From Clostridiales bacterium (GTDB lineage Bacteria; Bacillota; Clostridia; Clostridiales; Oxobacteraceae): a DNA stretch of 44,339 bases. Made by a program: the position numbers and the translations under genes. Shown here piece by piece: positions 1 to 7,924 of the stretch. Within the stretch, counting starts at the first letter, position 1. Each line of letters opens with the position of its first letter. Under the pieces are notes generated by a model. That model was given only the letters and a program-made list of their open reading frames with translations, did no database searches and was not told the DNA's origin. The DNA lies in contig JASEJN010000025.1 in NCBI GenBank assembly GCA_030016385.1, positions 1 through 44,339 of the forward strand, given 5' to 3'.

Positions 1-56
1 TGATTACCATAATATTCCTTAATACCCTAAATAATCAGTTAGCACAACAGATTAAA

Positions 57-1400
57 TTATAATATATAGCCACCTTCCTCTCTAATTCTCTGTCTCAAAT
101 GCTGGACATCGATTGCATGCACGTTTATTTGCTCTGATTTTGATGCCTGCGATGCTGCTATGCCGGCCGCTTCACCCATAGCCAGGCATACAGGCATTAC
201 CCTTATGCTTCCCTGGGTAATCCTGTCGCATGAAATTGAGCGTCCCGCTACCAGAACATTCTTTAGCCCCTTTGGAGTAAGGCATCTATATGGTATTCCG
301 TGGGATTCTCCCTTTCCGTACCTTGCACACTGTTTTTTGTCTTCAGCTTTATTTTGATTTGAATTCTCGACATTTTTATGTGAATGAATATCTAAATAAT
401 AACTGTTTCTGCATATTTCATCTTTAAATGTGCGCCTTGCCAAATAATCATCTTTAGTTATTACATAATCTCCAATTATCCTTCGCGTTTCTCTTATTCC
501 CATCAGGGAAGCCGTGCTTACCAAAAAAGCGTTTGCAAAAGCCTTGGGACAGTATTCTGCCAGCGCATCCCTGAACTGCGCAGCCATCTTACGTCCCTTC
601 ATCAGCGCCTTGGATACACTAACAGGATTCGTATTATCCACATTCCATAAATGTCCTGCATTGAAGCCTACGGTACCGGGACCAATCGTGTTGTTGCATA
701 AATGGGTATCTTCGATTAAATTATATTTTTCTGACTTGGCAATATCATAAATCGGGCTTTCAGGATTATCAGGATGCAATCTTGGCCCATAATTATAACC
801 ATATTCGTCAACATTTGAAAGTATGAAGCAGTGGGTTGCAGCCTGTAATTCTCCATTTTTGTCGTCACCCTTTTGAAACTTTGCCCCTGCCCAGGCCGCC
901 AAGTCGGCATCACCTGTGCAGTCGACATATACCTTTGCTTTATAAGCTGTAAGCCCCTGTTTATTGCTTACAATTACAGTCGCCACTTTATCGTTTTCAT
1001 CCATTTCTACAGCGCTTAACATGGTATTAAATAAGACATCTGCACCGGCTTGCGTAACCAGATCGTCATATACTCTTTTTAAAAGTTCAGGATCAAGAGG
1101 CACCCAATCCATGGCATCAGACTTTACATGAGCCATTCCCTTTTTAACCTCGGTAAATACTTTTTCCGCCAGTCCCTTGTAAATAATTTTCTCCTTATCT
1201 GAAAATGGACACCATGCAGGAACTAAACCTGAAGTCCCCATGCCTCCAAGGCATCCTGTCGCCTCAATAAGCAGCGTCTTTGCACCTTCCCTGGCTGAGG
1301 CTGCCGCCGCAGTACATCCTGCAGGTCCTCCCCCTACAACCAAAACATCATAAGAACCGTTTAGATTTATTTTCCTTTCCTTCATTACATAACTTTCCAT
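57..1400 (-). CDS. FAD-dependent oxidoreductase (FAD_oxidored family)
   Basis: A 447-residue soluble flavoprotein. The N-terminal Rossmann fold has GGGPAG at residues 23-28 followed by an acidic strand end (LLIEA), a DCTGDAD motif lies near residue 160, and a C-terminal GSIRVMP patch near residue 398 closes the FAD site. This is the PF12831-type architecture, often found beside glycan-use genes in Firmicutes and Bacteroidetes; its substrate is not known. The ATG is preceded by AAGGGGG about 9 bases upstream, which supports this start over the Met at residue 6. It is the last gene of the importer cluster that begins near 5903, and it follows a truncated paralog. A role in oxidising an imported sugar or glycoside is inference. 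Confidence 0.85.
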   Translation of the reverse strand: MESYVMKERKINLNGSYDVLVVGGGPAGCTAAAASAREGAKTLLIEATGCLGGMGTSGLVPAWCPFSDKEKIIYKGLAEKVFTEVKKGMAHVKSDAMDWVPLDPELLKRVYDDLVTQAGADVLFNTMLSAVEMDENDKVATVIVSNKQGLTAYKAKVYVDCTGDADLAAWAGAKFQKGDDKNGELQAATHCFILSNVDEYGYNYGPRLHPDNPESPIYDIAKSEKYNLIEDTHLCNNTIGPGTVGFNAGHLWNVDNTNPVSVSKALMKGRKMAAQFRDALAEYCPKAFANAFLVSTASLMGIRETRRIIGDYVITKDDYLARRTFKDEICRNSYYLDIHSHKNVENSNQNKAEDKKQCARYGKGESHGIPYRCLTPKGLKNVLVAGRSISCDRITQGSIRVMPVCLAMGEAAGIAASQASKSEQINVHAIDVQHLRQRIREEGGYIL

Positions 1401-1420
1401 TTTCCTGCCCCCTTCTATTC

Positions 1421-1434
1421 ATGAAACTTAGCAT
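1421..1434 (+). repeat. left inverted repeat flanking truncated oxidoreductase
   Basis: The sequence ATGAAACTTAGCAT lies here on the plus strand. Its near-identical reverse complement (one extra A) is at 2326-2340, so the two copies bracket the truncated FAD oxidoreductase gene. The copy is in the leader of the intact oxidoreductase gene, just upstream of its ribosome binding site. Confidence 0.55.
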
Positions 1435-1459
1435 TTCAATTATATGATATATAATTGAA
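1435..1459 (-). other. hairpin between the two oxidoreductase genes
   Basis: An 11-bp perfect stem (1435-1445 with 1449-1459) and a 3-base loop lie between the truncated and the intact oxidoreductase genes. The stem is almost all A-T. On the plus strand it is followed by five Ts, but on the transcribed minus strand no T run follows. It is therefore a weak terminator candidate and may be only an intercistronic structure. Confidence 0.4.
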
Positions 1460-1502
1460 TTTTTCTATGTTTATATCATCCGCATCATATCTATAGCAAA
1501 AC

Positions 1503-2340
1503 TTATTTAGTCATAGTTTTGCTGAGACTTGTCTGAGGCAAGTAAGCCTCATTTGCTCTAAGAGTCTTCACAAGTTCTTCCGTATCAAGTTTGCATGCAG
1601 GCTGTCCTTTTCTGATGGATTGTACGGCGGCTGTCCCGGCCGCCTGCCCCATCATGGCAGCAGCAGGCATAACACGTATCGAACCATGAACTTTAACATC
1701 GCTCGAATTACAACGCCCTGCCACCCATAAATTCATTAAGCCCTTCGGCACTATAATCCCATATGGAATTCCAAAACATTCACCTATACCAAGTCTATCC
1801 GTTTTGAAAGCTTCCGTGATAAACCTTTTGTATTCTTCTTCCGAACAATCATAAGGATGAATATCTACAAATTTATTGAAAACCCCTATCTGATCTGGAA
1901 ATTGTCTTCTTGACAGATAATCCTCAAATGTCAATTCATATTCTCCAACAATCCTTCTCGACTCCCTTATTCCCATCAATGATGCTGTCACGACAAGTTC
2001 TATGTTTTCACAGCCAGGTACGTATTTTCTATAAAATTCTTCATATTCTTTTGCAATGCGTCTCCCAAGCATCATACCATCTGTAAGGTCTTTACATCTT
2101 AAGGCATTGAGGTTAAATACATGTCCCCCATTTAAATATCCCAAATTATTACCAACCTGTGAAAGTCCGGGCAAATGTCTGTCAGGTTGAGTAAAAAAGC
2201 CATCTTCTATAGCTTTTAATACTATTTTCCCTTGGTCTTGTTTGCCTGTTTTATTCCAATCAATGCCTGCAAGCAGAGATGCTAATGTGGCTGGTATCGG
2301 TTTGGAAGTATCTCTACCCGCTTCCATGCTAAGTTTTCAT
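1503..2340 (-). pseudogene. FAD-dependent oxidoreductase, 5'-truncated
   Basis: The readable part (from an ATG at 2327, 274 residues) aligns with the C-terminal half of the neighbouring 447-residue oxidoreductase, including TASLMGIRESRRI, the GIPYG region and GSIRVMP. The Rossmann FAD-binding half (roughly the first 170-190 residues) is absent. A good ribosome binding site (GGAGGT, 2347-2352) sits 6 bases before an ATG at 2340, but that frame reads only Met-Lys-Thr and then stops (TAG). The ATG of the surviving body is one frame off and 19 bases from the GGAGG. The simplest reading is a deletion that joined the original start to the middle of the gene. Translation of the remnant by re-initiation after the TAG is possible, but without the FAD-binding domain activity is unlikely. 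Confidence 0.75.
2326..2340 (-). repeat. right inverted repeat flanking truncated oxidoreductase
   Basis: On the minus strand this reads ATGAAAACTTAGCAT, the partner of the plus-strand copy at 1421-1434 with one inserted A. It covers the orphan start codon of the truncated gene and ends at the second in-gene ATG, which is where the deletion junction would be. Confidence 0.55.
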
Positions 2341-2346
2341 ATTATA

Positions 2347-2352
2347 ACCTCC
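2347..2352 (-). promoter_or_regulatory. orphan ribosome binding site (GGAGGT)
   Basis: GGAGGT is spaced 6 bases from the ATG at 2340. That ATG opens a three-codon frame (MKT, stop). The site is correctly placed for a start whose coding sequence is gone, and it is the main evidence that the downstream gene has been truncated. Confidence 0.6.
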
Positions 2353-2369
2353 GCAAGATTTATACATAT

Positions 2370-2410
2370 ATATTAATAAATGCTGCAAATATTGCAGCAT
2401 TTATTAATAT
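2370..2410 (-). terminator. hairpin terminator or attenuator after binding-protein gene
   Basis: A 19-bp perfect inverted repeat (2370-2388 with 2392-2410) has a 3-base loop. The core TGCTGCAA/TTGCAGCA is followed on the minus strand by TTTATTAATAT. It sits 23 bases after the lipoprotein gene, so it should end or reduce transcription into the oxidoreductase genes. Confidence 0.65.
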
Positions 2411-2433
2411 TTAAGCCTTATATAAATTAAATA

Positions 2434-3981
2434 TTATTTTGCAGATTTACTATACCAATCGTTGACTTCTTTTATAACTTCGTCTCCGCCCTGGCTCTTC
2501 CACTGCGCTAAAAAATTATTTAATGTAGCATCTGAAAAATCACTTGCGATACTCTTTATTACAAAATCGTTCGTGAGTTTGCCAAGAGAAGCACTATATT
2601 TTGAATTTTTCTCCAGTATAGGAGCCCTTGACAAAGGGTCAACAGCAATATATTGTGCAAAATCTTTATTGAGCTGCAGCCATCCCTTATATTGCCTTTC
2701 ATCTTTTCTTGATCTTGCAAGCCAATATTCACCATATTTTTTAGTTGTACCTGTCAAATAACAGTTTGCATTCCCTCTATCGTCAAAGAATGTAGGCAAT
2801 ATCGGGTAATACCCGTCGCTCTTTACTGTATAATCCACATTTTCTTTTCCTATGACCATCTCTTTGAAAGTATCTTCATCCAGCTTTAAGTTAATATATT
2901 TTATTACGTCTACAGCATGCTTTGATACTTTAGGTACTAATGTAATCGTATCTGTCGCATACTTTTTATCCCCTGCAGGAAAAGCAGCTTTTCCGCCATT
3001 GCCTGAAAGAGGAGGCAAGAACTCCATTTTTGCATTTGGCTGTGTTTTATTCATCGTGTCTGCTAACTGTGGTATATCATAATAACCGAATATGGCCGCA
3101 CCCGCCCTGCCGCTTGTATATTTCTCCCTGGCGGTAGAACCCTGGTTTGCAGGTGTTTCTTTATCCAGAAGTCCCTTATTGTATAAATCCTTCATATATA
3201 ATATATAATCCTTAAAACCAGACATCAGAACACGAGGTACGAGCTTACCGTCTACATCTACCCATCCGGTTGGAATCCCAAATGCCCCTCCGAATCCTGA
3301 ATCGCAAAGCCCGAGCCCTACATCCTGACCGACCGTAAACGGGATATTTTTAGCACCATTTCCGTTAGGATCCTTATCTTTGAACTGCTGAAGCATATCT
3401 TTAAATTCATCCACTGTTTTAGGTATTTGTATCCCCAGCTTATCCATCCAATCTTTTCTTACATAAACACTGGTGTTTACATTTGTGTATTTATCGCTTC
3501 CACTTGGAGAATTCGAAGGCACACAATATATTTTACCATTGACTCTTATACTATCAAATGTTTCACTATCCAAGTTTTTGGAAATATTAGGGCCATATTT
3601 TTGGATAAGAGGTTCCAGGTCTGTTAATGCTCCCTGCTGGGCATATTGAGAATAGTATTGCTTGTCATACATAATTATAAAATCATATTCCTGCTGTGAT
3701 GAAATTATTACATTTAGCTTATCCATAGGCTTATCCTGCGGTAAAACATCATACTGCACTTTATATCCTGTTTTTTCCTCCAAGAATTTTTGCACAGGAT
3801 AATTATTAAAATCCATCCCGCTTTTGTAACCTACCAATGCCTTCAGCTTTGGTTTTGCATCGTTATCTCCACTTGATGTACCATCGGCTGACTCAGTCTC
3901 CTTTTTAGCGCATCCAGCAAACATCGATACAGCAAAAGCTGCTAATACAAAGATGACTATACTTTTTTTCGCCTTTTGCAT
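2434..3981 (-). CDS. sugar ABC transporter substrate-binding lipoprotein (LplA type)
   Basis: A 515-residue extracellular solute-binding protein. The N terminus is a lipoprotein signal: KKS, a hydrophobic stretch at residues 7-22, and a lipobox ending FAGC with Cys24 as the lipid anchor. A low-complexity Ser/Gly/Asp linker follows and then the periplasmic-binding fold (residues about 45-515). Length and layout match binding proteins that work with LplB/LplC-type permeases for oligosaccharides. GGAGGG lies 6 bases before the ATG at 3981; the TTG two codons earlier touches the Shine-Dalgarno and is not used. It is third in the importer operon, after both permeases. The sugar bound cannot be predicted; the upstream YesN/YesM pair suggests a plant-wall oligosaccharide. 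Confidence 0.88.
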   Translation of the reverse strand: MQKAKKSIVIFVLAAFAVSMFAGCAKKETESADGTSSGDNDAKPKLKALVGYKSGMDFNNYPVQKFLEEKTGYKVQYDVLPQDKPMDKLNVIISSQQEYDFIIMYDKQYYSQYAQQGALTDLEPLIQKYGPNISKNLDSETFDSIRVNGKIYCVPSNSPSGSDKYTNVNTSVYVRKDWMDKLGIQIPKTVDEFKDMLQQFKDKDPNGNGAKNIPFTVGQDVGLGLCDSGFGGAFGIPTGWVDVDGKLVPRVLMSGFKDYILYMKDLYNKGLLDKETPANQGSTAREKYTSGRAGAAIFGYYDIPQLADTMNKTQPNAKMEFLPPLSGNGGKAAFPAGDKKYATDTITLVPKVSKHAVDVIKYINLKLDEDTFKEMVIGKENVDYTVKSDGYYPILPTFFDDRGNANCYLTGTTKKYGEYWLARSRKDERQYKGWLQLNKDFAQYIAVDPLSRAPILEKNSKYSASLGKLTNDFVIKSIASDFSDATLNNFLAQWKSQGGDEVIKEVNDWYSKSAK

Positions 3982-4057
3982 TTTCAACCCTCCATAATTT
4001 TAATTTATTATAATTCCTTTATCAAGGATTATAAACTAAAATCCATTCAAGCTGTTT

Positions 4058-4936
4058 TTATCCTTTAACCGATCCTATAAGCATTCCTTTGATAAAATAT
4101 TTCTGCAAGAAAGGGTATACTAAAAGTATCGGCACTGTAGACGCTATTATCGCCGCCGATGTCACCCCTTCAGGACTCACATCACCGAGATTGTTGCTCC
4201 TACTTATAACATCCTCCGCCTCGGCTATCAAATCCCTTAGATAAAGCGGAAGCGTTTTAAGCGCCGGGCTGTTAATATAAAGCATAGGTCCAAAGTAATC
4301 GTTCCATTTCATAACCGATGTAAATACGGTAATGCTGGCATATACCGGTATAGACAGCGGTATTATTATTTTGAATAAAATCGTAAAATTGCTCGCTCCG
4401 TCAAGTTTTGCCGATTCTTCCAGGCTTTCCGGCAGGCTCTCGTAATAATTTTTAATAATAAGCATGTGGTATATATTTATCAATGCCGGTAAAATAAGAA
4501 CGCTCCTTTTGTTCAATAAATGAAGATTTTTCATAAGAAGGTATGTCGGAATCATGCCGCCGTTAAAAAACATGGTAAAGACAAACATAAATAATATGAA
4601 TTTCATTCCCGGCATATTTCTTTTTGACAGGGGATAAGCTGTCATACCTGTAACAAGCAGTGTGAGCAGAGTACCCACAAATGTTACTAAGGCGGAGTTG
4701 CCAAATGCAGTTAAAAACTCCTTTGATGCTATGACAATTTTCATCGAATCCAACTGGAATCCTACGGGTATGATCCCCACATTGCCTGATACAACCGCCC
4801 ACTCGGCACTAAGCGCCTTGGATACCACATTCATGAATGGAAGCAGCGTCAAAAGAGCTAAAATCGTCATAAAGGCATAAGCAAAAATATCAACTCCAAT
4901 ATCTTCTTTTGTCATTTTTATCTTTGTTCTACTCAT
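4058..4936 (-). CDS. carbohydrate ABC transporter permease (LplC/YtcP type)
   Basis: A 292-residue inner-membrane permease with about six hydrophobic segments. The EAA loop that contacts the ATPase is clear near residues 170-185 (SLEESAKLDGAS). The C terminus ends in YFIKGMLIGSVKG, the usual ending of this family. GGGGGA 6 bases upstream supports the ATG. It starts 10 bases after the partner LplB-type permease and is followed by the binding-protein gene, so the three make one importer. No ATPase gene is present; these systems normally share an MsmX-type ATPase encoded elsewhere. Confidence 0.9.
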   Translation of the reverse strand: MSRTKIKMTKEDIGVDIFAYAFMTILALLTLLPFMNVVSKALSAEWAVVSGNVGIIPVGFQLDSMKIVIASKEFLTAFGNSALVTFVGTLLTLLVTGMTAYPLSKRNMPGMKFILFMFVFTMFFNGGMIPTYLLMKNLHLLNKRSVLILPALINIYHMLIIKNYYESLPESLEESAKLDGASNFTILFKIIIPLSIPVYASITVFTSVMKWNDYFGPMLYINSPALKTLPLYLRDLIAEAEDVISRSNNLGDVSPEGVTSAAIIASTVPILLVYPFLQKYFIKGMLIGSVKG

Positions 4937-4946
4937 CTTAATCCCC

Positions 4947-5903
4947 CTACCATATGCTTCTTCCAGAGGCTTTTCTGCTTAAGTAATTCCCTGATATGAC
5001 CAGTATGAACCCGATCACCGATTCGAAAAGGCCTACCGCCGTAGAAAAGCTGTAATCCATTTGCCCGATGCCCATCCTGTAAACATAGGTTCCAATAACA
5101 TCACCGGTTTCATATACAACCGAATTATATAAAAGCAATATTTGTTCGGTACCAGCCTGCAATACTCCGCCTAACCTCAATATAAACATGAGAAGTATGA
5201 TGGACCCTATGCCTGGCAGAGTAACGTGTATGATCTGCTGTATTCTGCCTGCACCATCAACCTTTGCGGCTTCATACTGCTCCTGATCTATGCCTGCAAT
5301 GGCTGCTATATATATAATGGCGCTATAGCCTACTTCTTTCCATCCTTCCGATGCCACCAGCACAGTCCTGAACCAATGGTTATCCATCAAAAACGATATA
5401 GGCTTTCCTCCGCATGCAATTATCAGATTGTTAACAATTCCTGTAGAAGGCGATAAAACATTTATAACAAGGCCTGAAACTATAACCCACGATAGGAAAT
5501 GTGGAAGATAAATTATTGTTTGGACTGTCCTTTTATAAAACATCACCCTTATTTCATTCAGCACTAAAGCAATGAAAATAGGCAGTGGAAATAAAAATAT
5601 TATCTTATATATGCTGATAAGCAGAGTATTTCTGAATACCTGATAAAATTGGGGCGAATGGAAAAGCTTTTGGAACTGTGCAAGCCCTACCCATTCGCTT
5701 CCCCTGATTCCATCGAAAATATTAAAATTTTGAAAAGCTATTACAATGCCATACATAGGCAAATATTTAAATATAAATATAAAAATAATTCCCGGTATAA
5801 GCAAAAGATATAAATCGAAATTCTTTTTAAAAATTTTACTTTGATCCTCTTTGCGAACAGTATTAATCTGCCTCGACTTTTTCTCCGTTTTTATCAGATC
5901 CAT
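4947..5903 (-). CDS. carbohydrate ABC transporter permease (LplB type)
   Basis: A 318-residue inner-membrane permease and first gene of the importer operon. After a charged cytoplasmic N terminus (about 28 residues) there are six predicted membrane segments and an EAA loop near residue 213 (QEQYEAAKVDGAG). AAAGGAGA lies about 8 bases before the ATG. It forms the heterodimeric membrane channel with the downstream LplC-type protein. The 221-base gap upstream separates it from the sensor kinase gene and holds a terminator and a candidate promoter. Confidence 0.9.
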   Translation of the reverse strand: MDLIKTEKKSRQINTVRKEDQSKIFKKNFDLYLLLIPGIIFIFIFKYLPMYGIVIAFQNFNIFDGIRGSEWVGLAQFQKLFHSPQFYQVFRNTLLISIYKIIFLFPLPIFIALVLNEIRVMFYKRTVQTIIYLPHFLSWVIVSGLVINVLSPSTGIVNNLIIACGGKPISFLMDNHWFRTVLVASEGWKEVGYSAIIYIAAIAGIDQEQYEAAKVDGAGRIQQIIHVTLPGIGSIILLMFILRLGGVLQAGTEQILLLYNSVVYETGDVIGTYVYRMGIGQMDYSFSTAVGLFESVIGFILVISGNYLSRKASGRSIW

Positions 5904-5933
5904 AAGTCCGTCTCCTTTCCCTTGATAGATATA

Positions 5934-5962
5934 AGTATATATTCTGTGCTAAGGTGGAACAA
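5934..5962 (-). promoter_or_regulatory. candidate promoter of the importer operon
   Basis: On the minus strand a TATACT -10 box (5934-5939) is 17 bases from a weak TTGTTC -35 box (5957-5962). A start point would fall about 27 bases before the permease ATG. The poor -35 box would fit a promoter that needs activation by the YesN-type AraC response regulator encoded upstream. This is a pattern match only. Confidence 0.3.
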
Positions 5963-6065
5963 TGTACAGGATTATGATTTCTGGTACAATATTATTTTAA
6001 TTTTTTTAATAATACAAATAATATAATCAATCTGCTATATCAGTATTCCATTAATATATAGAAAC

Positions 6066-6106
6066 AGGCACCATAAGAAATTTCAATTAACTTTCTTATG
6101 GTGCCT
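6066..6106 (-). terminator. terminator after the sensor kinase gene
   Basis: A 15-bp perfect stem (6066-6080 with 6092-6106) has an 11-base loop, 19 bases after the kinase stop codon. On the minus strand it is followed by GTTTCTATATATT, a modest U-rich tail. It separates the regulatory pair from the importer operon. Confidence 0.6.
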
Positions 6107-6124
6107 ATGATATAATCATATATT

Positions 6125-7924
6125 TTACTTAATATTTTTCATTGCTTTTATTCTCAGCTCTACTTTTGTACCTGTACCTATTTTTGAATAAATTTTGATC
6201 CCATAGTCGTTCCCAAAATGAAGCTTTATCCTTTCATTGACATTGTATAATCCATAACTGTTTTGCTTATCAGCTGAATCGCTATCCAGAACTCTGGCAA
6301 TTGTTTCTTTGGCCATTCCGACCCCGTCGTCGGATATCTCTATGACAATGTCATCCCCAACTTTTCTGGCTTCTACATTGATCATCCCGCTCCTATCCTT
6401 TTTCTTTTGTATTCCATGTATTATCGCGTTTTCAATAATTGGCTGGAGCAACAATTTATAAATATAATAATCCTCCACCCCATCTTCAATATCGAATTTA
6501 TACTTTATCGCTCCTTTAAATCTGTACTGCTGTATGTTTAAATATACTTTAATAAGTTCAAGCTCCTCTTTTATGGTTACAATAGATCTGCCTTTGCTGA
6601 GGCTTAGCCTGAAATATCTGGCAAGGGAATTGACCATAGAACTTATATCTGCTGCATTTATCTTTAAAGCCATCCAGTTTATGGCATCCAATGTATTATA
6701 GAGAAAATGGGGGTTTATCTGTGCCTGCAGCGCTTTAAGACGGGCTTCCTTTTCATTTATCTTGGCCTGGTAAATCTCCTGCATGAGGTTTTTGACCTTC
6801 TGTATAATATTGTATACATTCTTTTCAAGCATGGTTAAATCTCCCTGGTAACCTGTAATATCACCTTCTACAATCTCCACTCCTTCTTTTTTTATGGAAT
6901 TTATAATTTTTTTAACCTGCCTGTTCATGTTGTCCATGGCATAGGCAAACATAAGGAAAATACCGGAAGCGAGCATTATAATTGAAATAATAATATAAAC
7001 GAAAGCGGAAATATTATTGAAAAATGTATTGGTCTTTATTATATCCCTGCTGTCAACTTCAGCGATAAGCTTCCATCCGTTGGTATCAATAGTCTGATGT
7101 ATCAAGAAAAAATTTCTCCCATCCTTTTTAATATTTTTTATTCCATAAGAACTATTTCCGACATATCTTATTTCATCAGGATCTAAAATTACCTTCCCGA
7201 GCTTATCCCTATCCCAATATGAAATGACCCTGCCTTCATTGTCGGCAATGAATACTTCTCTGCTATCTCCTATATTTAAAGTTGATAATATCGCTTCAAT
7301 GTTTCTTTCGGGTATATCGACAAGCAGCACCCCATCGTTAGCGTCGTAATTTAAAGTATGCTTCAGCACCCTGGCACAGGATACTACATACTCTTCTCCT
7401 GAATCCATATAGTTTTCCCTGTATACTCCTGTCCAGATAATTCCACCTTTTTTCTCGACTATATTTTTATAAAAATCCCTTTTTATCAAATCGTCAAGAG
7501 GAAAAAAGTTGACTCTTTCTCCTGCAGCAATTTTATTATTGCTGATAAATAGCCTTATTTTATAATCAGCGCTCTTATTTGTTATGTTATTTAGCATATC
7601 TCGGATATCGTTGACCTGATCAAGCTGCATGTTAATATCATTGTCGTTCTCATCGCCTACAAAATCCTGCACCCTTTTATCCATAAAAATTTCATCAGAA
7701 ATGTATTCTATATTATCCAACTTGTCTGATATGTTGATCTCCGATTGCTTCAGTGTCTGCAGTATAGACTCTGTTACTTCCTTTTCAATAACTGCCGAGG
7801 ACTTTGTATAGTAAATATATATTAAAGTACATGCGGGAAGCAGTACAAGCAAAACATATAATAATACCATCCGTTTGCTTATGCTAATCTTTGCCTTTGT
7901 CTTTCCAAAAAGTTTATTATTCAT
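6125..7924 (-). CDS. YesM-type sensor histidine kinase
   Basis: A 599-residue membrane kinase. A first membrane segment (residues about 19-40), an extracellular Cache-like sensing region (about 45-295) and a second membrane segment (about 300-325) are followed by the His_kinase domain with QAQINPHFLYNTLD near residue 400 (His is the phospho-acceptor) and a HATPase domain with an ENAIIHG N box near residue 500 and a DDGVGM G box. This is the class that pairs with AraC-type response regulators to sense cell-wall sugars. The gene overlaps the upstream response regulator by four bases (ATGA), so the two are translationally coupled. GGGAG lies 8 bases before the ATG. The importer just downstream is its likely target. 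Confidence 0.9.
   Translation of the reverse strand: MNNKLFGKTKAKISISKRMVLLYVLLVLLPACTLIYIYYTKSSAVIEKEVTESILQTLKQSEINISDKLDNIEYISDEIFMDKRVQDFVGDENDNDINMQLDQVNDIRDMLNNITNKSADYKIRLFISNNKIAAGERVNFFPLDDLIKRDFYKNIVEKKGGIIWTGVYRENYMDSGEEYVVSCARVLKHTLNYDANDGVLLVDIPERNIEAILSTLNIGDSREVFIADNEGRVISYWDRDKLGKVILDPDEIRYVGNSSYGIKNIKKDGRNFFLIHQTIDTNGWKLIAEVDSRDIIKTNTFFNNISAFVYIIISIIMLASGIFLMFAYAMDNMNRQVKKIINSIKKEGVEIVEGDITGYQGDLTMLEKNVYNIIQKVKNLMQEIYQAKINEKEARLKALQAQINPHFLYNTLDAINWMALKINAADISSMVNSLARYFRLSLSKGRSIVTIKEELELIKVYLNIQQYRFKGAIKYKFDIEDGVEDYYIYKLLLQPIIENAIIHGIQKKKDRSGMINVEARKVGDDIVIEISDDGVGMAKETIARVLDSDSADKQNSYGLYNVNERIKLHFGNDYGIKIYSKIGTGTKVELRIKAMKNIK

Noticed and set aside
1421..2340. Insertion sequence between the inverted repeats
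   Set aside because: The enclosed DNA encodes only an oxidoreductase fragment and no transposase, and no target-site duplication was seen.
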